From contig JAULBX010025053.1 in NCBI GenBank assembly GCA_032358255.1, forward strand, positions 62,001 through 126,000: 64,000 bases of DNA, in the 5' to 3' direction. Of the stretch, positions 1 to 11,080 are shown piece after piece. Each line of letters starts with the position of its first letter. Within the stretch, counting starts at the first letter, position 1. The stretch is from Heterotrichella gracilis. Its lineage: Eukaryota; Sar; Xanthophyceae; Tribonematales; Xanthonemataceae. Below the pieces are notes generated by a model. That model worked only from the letters and a program-made list of their open reading frames with translations, had not been told where the DNA came from and searched no databases. The position numbers and the translations under genes were made by a program.

Positions 1-1265
1 ATGCCTGCAAGCCATTCAATGGGACTCAGTTGCACTGCAGTCATGCATGACTATCTTGGTGACTGCGCAGTGCGTCCCCTCATTTTCTCAACTCGATGTG
101 AGCAATTTCCTTGTAGGAGGCTCCTTTCCTTCAAGTTCACGTGACACTGGCTGAGTGCCTGAATGAGTTGCAAATCACAATACATGTCAGTCACGGTACA
201 AGTTGAACATGTAGCTACCAGTCTTAGACAAGACAAATACTTTGCCTAGTGGCCCCTTATTGTGACCCCCCAGGCTGGGGCGATTCAATATTCGGAATCA
301 TAGCGGCTTGTTAATAATTATTCAATAACATGAGCATTGAATAATATTTTGCCACTTAATTCAATTAGTCCAGTGGACCAGGTCCAGCAATTGCATGCGA
401 AAGAAAGAACGAAAGAGGACGACCTTGCCAAGACAATGTTATATAATATTAGTCTGCAATCGTGAACCATTCGTCACGCATTCATGTGATTAATGGGTTC
501 AGAACCCATTAATTTACAAGGGAAATTCACTCCTGTAAGCCTGCTGTGACTGAATGCAAACATTGTTCACCAATTATAGATCAGCGCTGAGCGATAATTG
601 CTGCAATTGAAAAAGCTGCCCTGGTTGAAGAATAAAATTCACATGGCACAGCTTGGCATGGCATCATTTTGACCGATGCTGCATGTCGATCTGATGATTC
701 ATGCCGTGGAGTCCACTGGCCCACTGAGGGTGGAGTTGCATACTGGGGAAGCCCAAGCACAATCATGATTGTGACAGACTCTGGCCTGGCCATATAATGT
801 ACCTTGTTACGGCGGTAAAATGCCCGTCACAATAGCAGCTAGGCCCTGACAACCACTGGCTGGTACCTGCTGCCTTGGCACAAACTGGTGTACTGGGTGC
901 TCAGCGTTCGATGCCTCCCTGAACAAGGTGCCTCCCAGCCCATAAGAAGCCAACTATGCGACTGTAGTGTGCTGATCAATGACCACAGCATGTCCAACCA
1001 GTGCCACTGCTGCTGAGGGCATTGATTACTGATCACCTGGCAGGCGATCATGATGCACTATACCCTGCACTGCTGTCATGCCGTGCCAAATATCAAGCTG
1101 GCAGGTCAAACTGCATGTACTTCAGTCTCGTTGGAATCGCAAAAAAAAATTCCATTCCTAGCAGCACATTGGCGCAGAAACAATCAAGTCTGACGTAGCG
1201 GTGGAGAAGTGCTACTGGCTCAATTTTGGCCTCTGTTTCAGCCTTCTGCAACTAACTGTGTGTAT
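1..1265. other. No gene recognised
   Basis: This stretch is relatively AT-rich and has only short open frames with no recognisable family, motif or convincing splice pattern. It may hold promoter, UTR or plain intergenic sequence. Confidence 0.5.
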
Positions 1266-1510
1266 TCATTTGGGACTGGAGGCTGCCGCGGCTGGTTCTT
1301 GTGGTTTGTCTCCCTGGTCTGGCCGTACTGACCGCCCTGCGCTTGACGCCACCCAGCCTGCCATTTGAAACACCGCCCACACACCCGCTGCCGCAATGCC
1401 CATCGCCCCCACGGCGCCTGCCCCCATTGCACTGACGGTGGTGAATGCGGAGGGGCCCTCTGATGGTCCTTGTGGATTTTGAGGCCATGGGTCCTCGTCT
1501 GATTCCGACC
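1266..1510 (-). CDS. Possible terminal exon of an unidentified gene
   Basis: An 80-codon frame ends in TGA at 1266-1268 and follows a good acceptor (TGTGCAG) just above 1510, so it reads as a last exon entered in phase 2. The encoded tail starts acidic (SESDEDPW), has one Gly/Ala-rich hydrophobic stretch that could be a membrane helix (AMGAGAVGAMGIAAAGVWAV), and ends in a Pro/Ala/Ser-rich hydrophilic tail (PQEPAAAASSPK). That composition is typical of real algal protein and unlike the surrounding sequence. Upstream exons between about 1550 and 3000 could not be chosen, so the protein is incomplete here. I do not recognise a family. It could also be a chance open frame. Confidence 0.35.
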
Positions 1511-3034
1511 CTGCACATGCAAGGGCATATAAAAGCCTATAAGTGTGCTGGGCATGTAAGCGTAACATCTAGCCTAGAGTAGCCTGAAGCAATATGAGAT
1601 AGAACCGAGGTGCTTCTTGGTGCGACACAGCGTATATGCGGAGAGATCCACTCAGCAAGTATGAGTAACAGATGGTTCCCCCTACATATGCAAGGCAGCA
1701 CAGTAACAATGCCAAGCATGCCACTCACGCATATGCATGCATATGGACCGCACTGGCAAAGTTAGAAGTTTCCAGCGGCATCAGCTGGAATACCTAGAAT
1801 ATATACGTCGCAATACCTTCAAGCTTCTCGCTTTTCTGTGGCTCTGTGGCTGGCTGTTGCGTAGTCAGCACCCTGGCGAAAGGGGGCACACCTAGGGGTG
1901 TGTGGCGTTGAAAGCACGCTCGATAAGCACTCGTGCCCAACGTTGATGCCTTCATGACGTTCACGGTGTAGTATCACGAGCGACAGTACATAGAAAAGTC
2001 AGGCGGGTGTCATGGAAACGAAAAATGCTTGTGGCATGCACAACCAATCGTGCGCTGAATGACGCCTACTGGTGTTGGTACCAGTAGGGTACGCTTCTAC
2101 GCTACTGAGTTGTAACACTAGTTACTTTGTGGGTCCAGAGAAGCGCAAACACAAGTACTACCTTAGCAGCTTAACGCTTGCTCCTCACTTGAGCTGGCTA
2201 GATATGATACCCATGGGAAGGCCACTATCTATATATTGCTCATGGCATTCTCCAAATTGTTGGTCTCTTAAGTTGGCCACCAGATACAGGGCTGCATCCT
2301 CTGATGGGTACCACGGACTATGCATGCACACCAGCTGCCCTGCCCGTCAATAAAGCCTGCCAGACCTCCCATGCCACAACATGCCACACTGCTGACGCCA
2401 TGGCGCGTCACTGAAAGTATTGTCAAAGGTACTGTCGGTTACATCCTTTTTGGGAAAGAATTTGGTGCAACAGTTGTCAGTGAGTAGACAACTACCAGAG
2501 AAGACAACTACCAGAGAATTTGCAAAACAAAGGTGACTGGCCAACCCAACCTCGCATATTCCCTGCATGTTGCAGAGGAATGCGCACCGAATTACAAACA
2601 GGGAAGGCAGTGTGCAGTCAAGCCGCACTTGCCAGGCAATACCTAATGCATGCCGCCAGGAAACATGGTCTACACACCCTACAGTACTACTACTGGGTAA
2701 AGAATCAACCAATGTAGTATGCAACTACAGTTACAGGAGGCGGGGACAAGTTGCAGCAGCAACCGTCATTGAAAAGAGGATCAAATATTGTGCTGATAAA
2801 ACAACGGGGGTATTGTATTGAAAAAGGACAGCTGCTGGATTAATTGGTGCCACTTGCCGTCTGCAACAAGGTGCAACAATGACTTGGCACCCCCCGAATC
2901 GACAAGCCCATGATGGCGACACCGTGACGCACAACCCATAATACATCGGCTCCCCAGCATGTCTCCCAAAGGATGGTCCCTAAGGTTCCCCGAGGGTATT
3001 CTTCATGGCGGCGGTCCCCCAGAGTGTCCCCCAG
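1511..3034. other. No gene recognised
   Basis: Several frames of 60-125 codons occur on both strands but overlap one another and show no family signature or consistent splice sites. The stretch may contain upstream exons of the 1266-1510 candidate and the 3' UTR of the WD40 gene that ends at 3035. Confidence 0.45.
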
Positions 3035-6000
3035 TCACCGCCAGATGTGCAGCCTGCCGCTTGCAGTGCCCGCACATATGACTGGCAGGAAGGGGTGCAC
3101 CACATTTCGTGAGGGGATGGCAGACATCAGGTCGCTGGTGAGGAAGGCAGCCTGCTTGCCCGACAGGTCGAATACGTCCACCTGCATGCCGCACACCATG
3201 ACCCGTGTGACTTACTGGCAATGATTCATAAGCAACCTCGGAATTGGCGATGCAGTTTTGCACTTTAAGGCCAGCATTTACTGTAATCAGCAAGTGCCGC
3301 CACATGACCATACATGCACACCAGCTTTTCCCAGATGGATGGATGGCCAGCCTCAATGCAAGCATCAGCTGCCCACAAAAAGCATGTCATAAGCTGCATT
3401 CGAAACCCTGGCGCATGCAACATGATAGCCAAGAAGATAGCCAGGAGGATAGCCACCCTCATGATCCTGTCTACACGATCTCAATCCACAGGATCCCAAA
3501 TCAAACGATGACCCCCCTAATTCCCCAATCCCCTGTCCCTACACGCACCGCTCGTTTCATGTTCCCGCACAGGACTGCTCCCCCATCTGGACCCCATGTG
3601 GCTCTGAATGGCGAGATCCAGCGCCCGGTGTTGTTGTTGTGGCTGATGCTCAGCAGCTGCTGCATGGATGCGCGCGCATCCCAAATCCTTAGGGTGTTGT
3701 CTCGGGAGGTGCTGAGCACACGCTGAGAGCCTGAAGGGGCACAGCCATCATTTACATGCCAGTTGAGATGAAAATAGCCCTGAGGCTAATGTTAGCATCA
3801 CAAAACCACCACCAGGGGCCTGCTGATCTGGTAAAAATGGCCCGAAGTCACTTTGTTTTTTATGACAAAACCACCAGTGCCAATACCTAAGCTAAGAAAA
3901 TGAACCACAGACATCAGCATAAATGAACACTAATCCCTAAACAGCCCCCGCCACCCACCACCCGCCACCCGCCACGCACCATCCGGCGCAAAGTAGGTGC
4001 TCTGGCAGGTGTAGCTGTGCGCCGCGCTGCACACGGGCTTGCCCCCCTTGCCCAGCCTGCGCACATCAAACACCGCCAGGCTGTTGTCGCTGCAGGAGGT
4101 GGCCAGCAGCTGCTCCTGGCCCGGCTCCAGGCTGAGGGTGTTGATGCGCCGGTCGTGCAGGTTCACGCCGGGCTGCGCCAGCTTGCATGTGCGCACATCG
4201 ACCACCTCCAGGTTGCCGTCGACATCCGCCACATAGGCGGTCCTGTGCATTACAAGCGATATGTGGTTTCACCTGGCCCACCTGGCTGTGCAGTATAGGT
4301 GAGGCATGACACCGGCAGGAAATGAGGTGGAGCAGGCCGTGGTGTTTGCATGCGGCGTATGGCCAGGGATGCATGAGTCAGCGGTGCATGGCATGGATGT
4401 TGGTGGAATTGTGCACGGTGTGATTTAATCTGCGGTGAGCACAGGTTTTTCCAGAAAATGAATGGAAATGACACATGACCACTAAGAAAGTGGGCAAGGG
4501 TGACCCGCAGTTGCAATAGTGCATGCCATGAAAAATAACCGGCCATACCACATGAGCATGCATGCACGCCAGTTCACTGTGATAAAGCTTTGCAACTATA
4601 CTAGTCCATGTATTCTACAGCCCGCCCTTCAAATGGGATTGTAATTAATAGGCATAACAATATGGTGGTGCTTCGATGCGCCTATCCTCCTGCACCCCGC
4701 ACCTGCCGTCAGCGGCGCAGTCAAACGCGCTGAACTCCGACTGCTCATCCTCATGCACCATGAGGGACAGGCCCCGCTCAACATCCAGCGCTCGCACCGA
4801 CCCGTCATAGCTGGCGCTGAACAGCCTGCGGTGGGGCCAGGCAGTTAAATCTGTTGGTAAAAACATGGGAAATCAGCACGTCCCCGCATGTAGCTACCCG
4901 CCATGCATGGCCTCAGTGTGTGCAGCGGTGCTTTGGAGTGTGGTGAGGGGTGCAGGGGCTTACCAGCGTAAGGGGGGTTATATTGGAGCAGTAATGGAAT
5001 AGCGGAGGCTTTAGGGTTCTAAGCCAACATGGAAAGGCCCGAGTAGGGCCAACCACAGTGTCTGCTTTTCGAAAGCAGAGTGCCAATCCGCTCCGCGATT
5101 CTCACCCCACACACACATTCCAATCCATGGCTCACCTGGCATCAGCCCCCATGCCGCCCGCCCACTTGAGCCCGCAAACATACTGGTTGTGCGGCCGCAG
5201 CTCAAGCACGCCGTCGTTCTCTTCCTCCCCTTGCTCGCCCCCACCCACCCCCCACCCCTGGTGGTCCACGTGCCACAGCCCCACGCTGCCTGACTTGTCC
5301 CCGGCCGCCACCACCAGGCAGGAGGTGCTGGGGTGGAAGGCCAGGTGCACAGCGCCGTTCTTGGTGACCTGCGAGATGCGTGCAGGTGCTGTCAGTGGAA
5401 AATAGGACGGGATTCAAAGGGACAAGGGGGGGATTACATGGTCCAGGATTTTGTCCAAACACTCATTGCTAAGGAGAACGACCCTAGTTGATTTCCCAGG
5501 ACTAAATTCTATTTGCATCAAATAGCAGGCCTGCAACACCCCTGCGGCCATTGTACCACCCATGCCCATGACCGCACCGCACCTTTGCCACATCCTGCGC
5601 TTGCAATCGAAGCTTGTACAGGGCTGGCGCGGCGGGCGCGCTGGCCTTGGTTGATTGCGATGCGTGCGCCAGGAGGTTGATGAATGCGGTATATAAATGG
5701 ATGCTATTTTCCATGGGAGGCGGGAATTACATGGTTCCAGGTTTTGTTCCAGAAACTCACTGCCAGGGAGTACAACCTGAATATTATTACCCCAACTGAA
5801 TATATCCCAAAAAATCATTTTAATTGGATTAAGTAGCAGGCACGCGTCAGCCGCCTGGGCAGTGTGTCCACGCCCATGACCACGCCGCACCTTGGCCACA
5901 TCCTGCGCCTGCAATCGAAGCTTGTTCAGAGCTGGCGACGCGGGCGCGCTGGCCTTGGTTGATTGCGATGCGTGCGCCAGGAGGTTGATGAATGCGGCAT

Positions 6001-9000
6001 CCACAGATGGGCTGGCGTTTTCGCTGCGCAGCGGGATGTCGCCTGCAGGGACGGGTGTCATTTGGGTTTAGGGATGATGAAGTCGGCATCTAGGAGCATA
6101 GATGGCACTGGAAATGCACCTATGCAAGACGTGCATGTGGCGCTGCCGTGAATCATTGGGATGCACGGCGCTAATGCATCAACGCAAGGGTAGACAATTA
6201 GTACAAAATATACTGTACTGAAGATTTAAAGGGTGTCTGGAACAGCGCCGCCTTGAGCAGCAAGCACCCAAGGGTTGCAAAGAGACAGACATGCCAGGTG
6301 ATTGCACAGGAGGCATCCTGCACCAGCACAGATGACACTGCGGGACAGCTGTGGCCACACACCTGGCGGGTGGCGCTGCTTTGGTTCCTCTGGCTCCATT
6401 GGGTATGCGCCCCCACCCGCGCCGCTGAGCACCACCTGGCCTCCTGCCAGCTCGGCCTGGATGTGCACGCCATCCGACTGGACACCCTGCAGGCACAGCA
6501 GGTGGTGTCAGGTTGGTGTCAATCAGAGGGCAAGTGGGTGGCTGGCGCCGCTGTGGTTGAAGGCGCTAGGTTGGTCCCAATATCCTGAGGCGCCGGCTTG
6601 CAGCACGGCAGTTGCAGCCCGGGCACGTGCAATGCGCGCAGGGTGGATGGGCGAGCCTCGGGGGATAGGCACGCAGGGTGGAAGGGCGCGCAAGGCGGGC
6701 GCGCAGCGCGCGCGGGCGCGCAGCGCCCAGGTGAGCAGCACGCGGGCGCGGAGCGCGCCGGCTCGCCCATCCCGCACAAACAGCCTCCCGNNNNNNNNNN
6801 NNNNNNNNNNNNNNNNNNNNNNNNNNNNNNNNNNNNNNNNNNNNNNNNNNNNNNNNNNNNNNNNNNNNNNNNNNNNNNNNNNNNNNNNNNGCCCCCTGCC
6901 TCCCCCACACACATATAGTCATGCGCTGTGTGTGCTAGCTGCCAAAGGTTCCTCAAAATCTGCAGCTTTGCAGGGACAGGTGGCGGGCCACTGGCGGCAG
7001 CAGTGCCTGCAAAGACCCTTGATTGAGGTTTTTATGCGGGCGCGCAGGGCGGATGGGCGAGCCCCAGGGGCACAGCCCATCCCGCACAAACAGCCTCCCG
7101 GCCCCCTGCCTCCCCCACACACATATAGTCATGCGCTGTGTGTGCTAGCTGCCAAAGGTTCCTCAAAATCTGCAGCTGTGCAGGGACAGGTGGCGGGCCA
7201 CTGGCGGCAGCAGTGCCTGCAAAGATCCTTGATTGGAGATTTTACCCTTTAAAAACGTGCCCAGGCGAGCAAAAGGTCAACTGGCGCTTGCGTGGATCGA
7301 ACACGCGACCTTTAGATCTTCAGTCTAACGCTCTCCCAACTGAGCTAAAGCGCCGGGTGTGCACAAATCGATTTTGGGTCCCCTCATAAGCCGCCGCCAC
7401 GTCAGCATACAGCCATAATGTGGCATTAGTGCCCACCTGGAGTTTGGTAACGACAACGTTCCCGAAGACAACTAAGTCGCTTATCGAAGGTTTCGTCGGG
7501 GTACAAACGTGGGAAAAGGGTCCGTGCCGTGTACCACCCCACATGCGGCATGGCTAGCCTAACCATGGCCATTCCCGAAACTTTGGCTGTCGCCTGCCTC
7601 GGCCCTTAGGCGCGGGAGGCGGTCACCCCAACCACTAATTTGGGTACTCCCCGTCGTTTAAAAAGCAAAGCAACCGCGCACACTGGTTGTCAAGTCGCCT
7701 TGGACACCATACGCCGAACCATGGTCAAGAACCCTGCCTAGGTGCCACCCTCCTGTACAGCTTTGTAAACGCCCATTTACGCCAATAGGTGGCGTATGAC
7801 GGTGACCGCGGTGGGCAACTTTGTCAACACCAGGGCAACACATCCGCCCCACCCACCCACTAAAGACACTATGCATCCACTCACCCATCCACAGGGGCCT
7901 AACCTGGCAGTAGATACACATGGAATGCAGGCCATCCCTCCAAGGAACACTGGTACCATACCTGCGGGTTGCTAGTAATTGGTGCAGGTAATACAGGATC
8001 TGCACCCCCTCAGGCCCAAAACCCTAAACCCTAAACAACCCCTACCGCAGCACACCAAGGTAGGTGGGGACCGTGCGCTTGGCAGCAACACCACCACCAC
8101 CACAGCGCACACCACCACTCCCAGCACACACAGCGCCCAACCCGCCCCTTCCACCCCCTCCTCAACTCACCCGCTGCCGCAGCGACTGGCGCCGGGGCAC
8201 GTCCGCCGCCGCCTCCCGCCTCTTCCTGGCATCGATCCCCTTGGGCCTCACCGCCGCAGCTGGCCGCGGGGGCGGCGCCAGCTCCGCCGCCAGGGTGGTG
8301 AGCTGCAGCGCCATCATGCGCTTCCTGTTGCGCGCCATCTGCTCCAGGCGCTGCAGCTCGTACTCACTGAGATGGGGGTCCGCCTGCAGGCGCGCACGGT
8401 TTGTCCAATTTAGGGTTTAGGGATTGGAGTTCAAACCCCATGGGTTTGATGTACCCTGTGCACCCTGCTTAGCTCGTACTCCCTGAGGTGGGTGTCCGCC
8501 TGAGGCACGCCATTTGAAAGTGTAGGGTTGGGGTTTGCGAATTATTCCCTAACCTGGGTCCCACAGGGAAGGTGGCATGGGTTTCGTGACTCGGCTAAAT
8601 TGAACAGATCCGCTGCAAGGCCATTGGTTCCCAGTTGACTCCATACACAGCATGCAGATCAGCCGTGAAGTGCATCCACACAATTGACATGCATGCAGGG
8701 CTACATGCAGGGGAATGTGGTGTGCAATGACCCCACCTGTATATCACCCCCTGTCATTGGGGACGCCTCGCTGGGCTTGGTATCCTCATGTTCAGGCGTG
8801 TCGGGGGATGCGGCCGACGCCTGCGTCGGATGTGCAAATGTGTTGGTCAAGATCAGGTGCCAGCAGCAGGGGGGACTTGTGCCCGATGGGACATTAATGT
8901 CTGTTGGCACAGGTTGATACCCGTGGCAGCAGCAATGCAATGTCAGGCCACGTTGTGAACGCCCTAGAACAAGATGGCAGTGCGATTCCAAGCGCCAGCG

Positions 9001-9018
9001 AAAGCTTGGTGGCGACAC
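3035..9018 (-). CDS. WDR76: WDR76/CMR1-like WD40 repeat protein
   Basis: The joined exons give 574 codons in one open frame: 9018-8737, 8383-8171, 6486-6363, 6042-5891, 5368-5136, 4825-4703, 4242-3980, 3730-3543, 3181-3035. WDR76/CMR1 proteins are nuclear WD40 proteins linked to DNA-damage sites, chromatin and CUL4-DDB1 ligases. Family marks seen are the N-terminal SEYELQRLEQMARNRKRM helix, the RRQSLRQR basic patch leading into GVQSDG, and WD repeats carrying LAFHPSTSCLVVAAGDKSG, LFSASYDGSVRALD, VLSTSRDNTLRIWD, GNMKRAV and the closing GTASGRLHIWR. The last seven exons are well supported. The first exon (from ATG 9018) is chosen because its donor joins the second exon in phase, but it has no recognisable domain and the true start may differ. 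The intron between 8170 and 6487 holds a tRNA gene, a tandem repeat and a sequence gap. A 308-bp tandem duplication copies part of exon 4 (see findings). Confidence 0.9.
5388..6010. repeat. Tandem 308-bp duplication of a WDR76 exon part plus intron
   Basis: Two direct copies lie about 308 bp apart (roughly 5393-5700 and 5701-6010). Each holds the exon segment coding for INLLAHASQSTKASAP and QAQDVAK with the same donor, followed by similar intron sequence (ATTACATGGT...CCAGG...TTTTGT). The copy at 5891-6042 has a proper acceptor and is taken as the exon. The copy near 5583-5695 keeps the frame and donor but lacks an obvious acceptor, so it looks like a pseudo-exon. Confidence 0.8.
6763..7236. 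repeat. 210-bp tandem repeat flanking the gap
   Basis: The unit starting GCCCCCTGCCTCCCCC at 6891 recurs at 7101, an offset of 210 bp. The two copies are nearly identical for about 125 bp (for example TGCAGCTTTG versus TGCAGCTGTG) and diverge after about 7236. The end of a unit (CCCGCACAAACAGCCTCCCG) is also present at 6771-6790, directly before the gap. GC-rich sub-motifs resembling GCGCGCAGGGTGGATGGGCG occur at about 6640-6770 and inside the unit. The repeat lies in the second intron of the WDR76 gene. Confidence 0.9.
6791..6890. other. Assembly gap (100 Ns)
   Basis: Exactly 100 Ns, the conventional size for a gap of unknown length. The 28 bases before the gap match the end of the 210-bp repeat unit that begins just after it, so the gap very probably hides further copies of that repeat. 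Confidence 0.97.
7282..7354 (-). tRNA. tRNA-Phe (GAA)
   Basis: A 73-nt intronless cloverleaf reads on the minus strand. The acceptor stem GGCGCTT pairs perfectly with AAGCGCC, followed by discriminator A. The D arm is GCTC-AGTTGGGA-GAGC. The anticodon arm CAGACTGAAGATCT-type loop places GAA at positions 34-36. The T arm GCGTG-TTCGATC-CACGC pairs perfectly. Internal A and B boxes are intact and a TTTT pol III terminator lies about 8 nt downstream (7271-7274). The gene sits inside the large second intron of the WDR76 gene, on the same strand. Confidence 0.95.
8018..8041. repeat. Interstitial telomere-like repeats (CCCTAAA)n
   Basis: AAACCCTAAACCCTAAACAA is one of many short CCCTAAA/TTTAGGG runs in this window. 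Others lie near 8409-8422, 9828-9845, 11584-11610, 17065-17092, 20378-20390, 46892-46904 and 62303-62319. All lie in introns or non-coding DNA. Confidence 0.8.
8355..8502. repeat. Exon shard: partial copy of WDR76 exon 2 start
   Basis: Plus-strand 8355-8387 (AGCTCGTACTCACTGAGATG...), the start of WDR76 exon 2 with its acceptor, recurs at 8471-8502 with only a few changes, 116 bp upstream in the first intron. The second copy has no intact acceptor (TGAGG replaces TGCAGG). Confidence 0.75.
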
Positions 9019-9451
9019 ACCGTCAACAGGCCAATTCCTGGTGGAAATCAGGCAAAATCAGGACCAGAAGGTAAATTTACGCAAAACGAGGGAAGGGTTT
9101 GGAAGGGTTTTTTCTGCTGGGCAAAGTCCAGCGCGCAAGACGACAGGTGTCAGCCAAATAATGCTGATCTGGCAAACAAAGACAGAGCGCCTGGCGTGAT
9201 ATTGCGTAGGTATGTGGGAGGTGCACTGCTTTCAAATCTGTCACAGTTACAATACAATGGCAATCCCCAGCCAACATCAGCGTATTGCCTTAAATGCCCT
9301 AATACAGCACACAACTGGAACCTTCGATTCTGAGCCACCTTAATGCAAGCAGTGAACGCCAGAAATGCATGGCGTGTAGCCACTGGTGCTGGACCCCCTC
9401 AGAAGGGTGCATGTGACTGTTAACTGTAACAGTAAAGTATAGGTGGGCGGG

Positions 9452-10723
9452 TTAACCCACCCGCTTGCGCTTCCCAGACGCTGGCCCCTGCTCCACACCC
9501 GCACCCGCATCCCCATCCCCATCCCCCACAGGGTGCAGCTTGTCAAACTGCCGCGCTGCAGCTGCCCCGACCTTGAAGGCTGCATAAAACCCGGCGCGGT
9601 CATTCGCTGTCAGCTCAGAGAGGCCTGCGAAATCCGTGGGCTTGAATGCGCGGGCGCCGGCCGCTTTCAGCACTGGCTGGAGGGCGTCTGCCGCTGCTGG
9701 CACTGTGAGGTAGAGCTTTTTGCCGCTGGTGGTGCACGCAAAGCGCACGTCGCCCTGCAGGGCAAAGGTTTGAATTGGGTGGCTGCGGTGCTGTGGCATT
9801 GGGAAGGTCTGGTGGTGGGGTACTGCGTAGGGTTTAGGGTTTAGGTCCAGTGCGAGGTACTGCACAGGTTTAGGGTTTAAACTCGTTGTTAAATACTGCG
9901 TAGGGTTGAAGGGTTTGGGATTTAAGGCTTTGTTGAAGTGGGAGGTACTGCGTAGGATTGAAGGGTTGACACCTTGCGCCGCAAGGTGTACATTTTGCGC
10001 CGCTAGTTGTGGGTCAGGGTTTTGGACGGTGTTGCTGGTCCCGGCAGCCAGGCCATAGGCACATGCTCAGCCGGGCAGGCGCCACAAGCATAATACCATT
10101 GCAGACCAAAATATGCTGCATGCATCAACCTACAAGCGCCCCCAAGGCACTTTGACAACAGGCTGTGCTCGTGCAGTGGCAACCAAGCCAGGGAGCCCAC
10201 TCCCTCAACGATTGGCACTGTCAGGGTGATTGCCATACCTTTTGAAACTTGTGGCCTGTGGACTTGCAGGCGCCTAGGTTACCCCCGGTCTTGCAGTACT
10301 CCAGGAAGCAGCCTTGGAGGAATGGCACGGGTTTCTGTGCAGGGCAAGGCTGTATTGGTCAGTGAGTAGCTGATATGTCACACTTGAGTTCTTATTTTTT
10401 TTGTAACAGGTCAAGCAGAACTGGATTTATGTAGAAACTCCAGAAGCGCATTAGTTCAATCGCCTGATATACAGCACAGAACCCGCAAAGGCCCACTGAG
10501 GAGGGGCATGCCATGGCCCAGCATGCATGCACACCCAGCAATACGCAGGTGCGATGCGTGACCTTACCTGCCAGGTCATAGCCATCCTGCCACTGATCCA
10601 CGCCTCCATGCCAACGCGAAGTTCGCCCTTCTCGATTTTCTCCCCCGTGACGCGGCATGTGCTGCGGTCACTCACAGCCTTTTCAACTTTGATAACTGGT
10701 TCTGGGTCCGTGGTTGGAGCCAT
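9452..10723 (-). CDS. Short PARP-type zinc-finger protein
   Basis: Three exons (10723-10568, 10334-10239, 9754-9452) give one open frame of 184 codons. The N-terminal part is a PARP-type zinc finger, a DNA-break-sensing fold that binds zinc through three Cys and one His: CRVTGEKIEKGELRVGMEA, then MTWQKPVPFLQGCFLEYCK, then a Cys/His-containing loop. The Trp and first Cys are in place, but the usual WxHxxC is replaced by an altered sequence, so zinc ligation is not certain. Exon 3 (GDVRFACTTSGKKLYLTVP, then DALQPVLKAAG) is a conserved-looking module I cannot name. The protein ends in a basic, likely nuclear-localising tail (GKRKRVG). No PARP catalytic domain, BRCT or WGR follows. The start at 10723 is the first Met before the finger; an in-frame Met at 10807 is also possible. 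Confidence 0.75.
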
Positions 10724-11080
10724 TGGTGCATGCAGATGGTTTAAGTTGCGGTATGCTTGATCTACGCGCACACAAGCACTAAGAGAGCTGCAGCCCTGAC
10801 TTTGCAACGACGCCCACCAGCTGTGGGGACGTGGTTAATAGTGGGTTGCAAGTGCTGTGTATGTGTGGTCGAAAACCAGGTGCCAACAGGACAACCCAGA
10901 ACAGACAGGTAGCGAATAGCGAAGGTGCAAGTTGCCTACAAGAAGCAACTGCTAGTTGGGCTCAACGTTCGACATCCTTCAGGGGATGTTTGCCTGCGTG
11001 GAGGTGGTTATGCCACACCACTCGCGAGAGCCACGTTCAATCGGATTTTAATTTGGGCCCCAAAGTTTGAATTGTCGATA
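10724..11080. other. Probable promoter/5' region, no gene seen
   Basis: Upstream of the PARP-finger gene. Only short overlapping frames occur, and no family or clear promoter element was recognised. Confidence 0.4.

Noticed and set aside
3035-3365. WDR76 exon beginning further upstream (MVCGMQ...)
   Set aside because: The acceptor at 3182 (GGCATGCAG) gives GNMKRAVR-VDVFDLSG, the family pattern; the longer version inserts a non-conserved stretch.
5045-5105. tRNA-Ser(CGA)-like fold on the minus strand (CTGCT-TTCGAAA-AGCAG)
   Set aside because: The anticodon arm is convincing, but the A box is poor, no T arm with TTCGA follows and no acceptor stem closes. At best a tRNA fragment.
5414-6061. 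Continuous 215-codon frame across both WDR76 exon copies
   Set aside because: It changes reading frame relative to the second exon copy and reads through the intron; only 5891-6042 fits the family.
6302-7252. Long open frame of 316 codons on the plus strand
   Set aside because: It runs through the 100-N gap and the 210-bp repeat, is antisense to a WDR76 exon and has no family signature.
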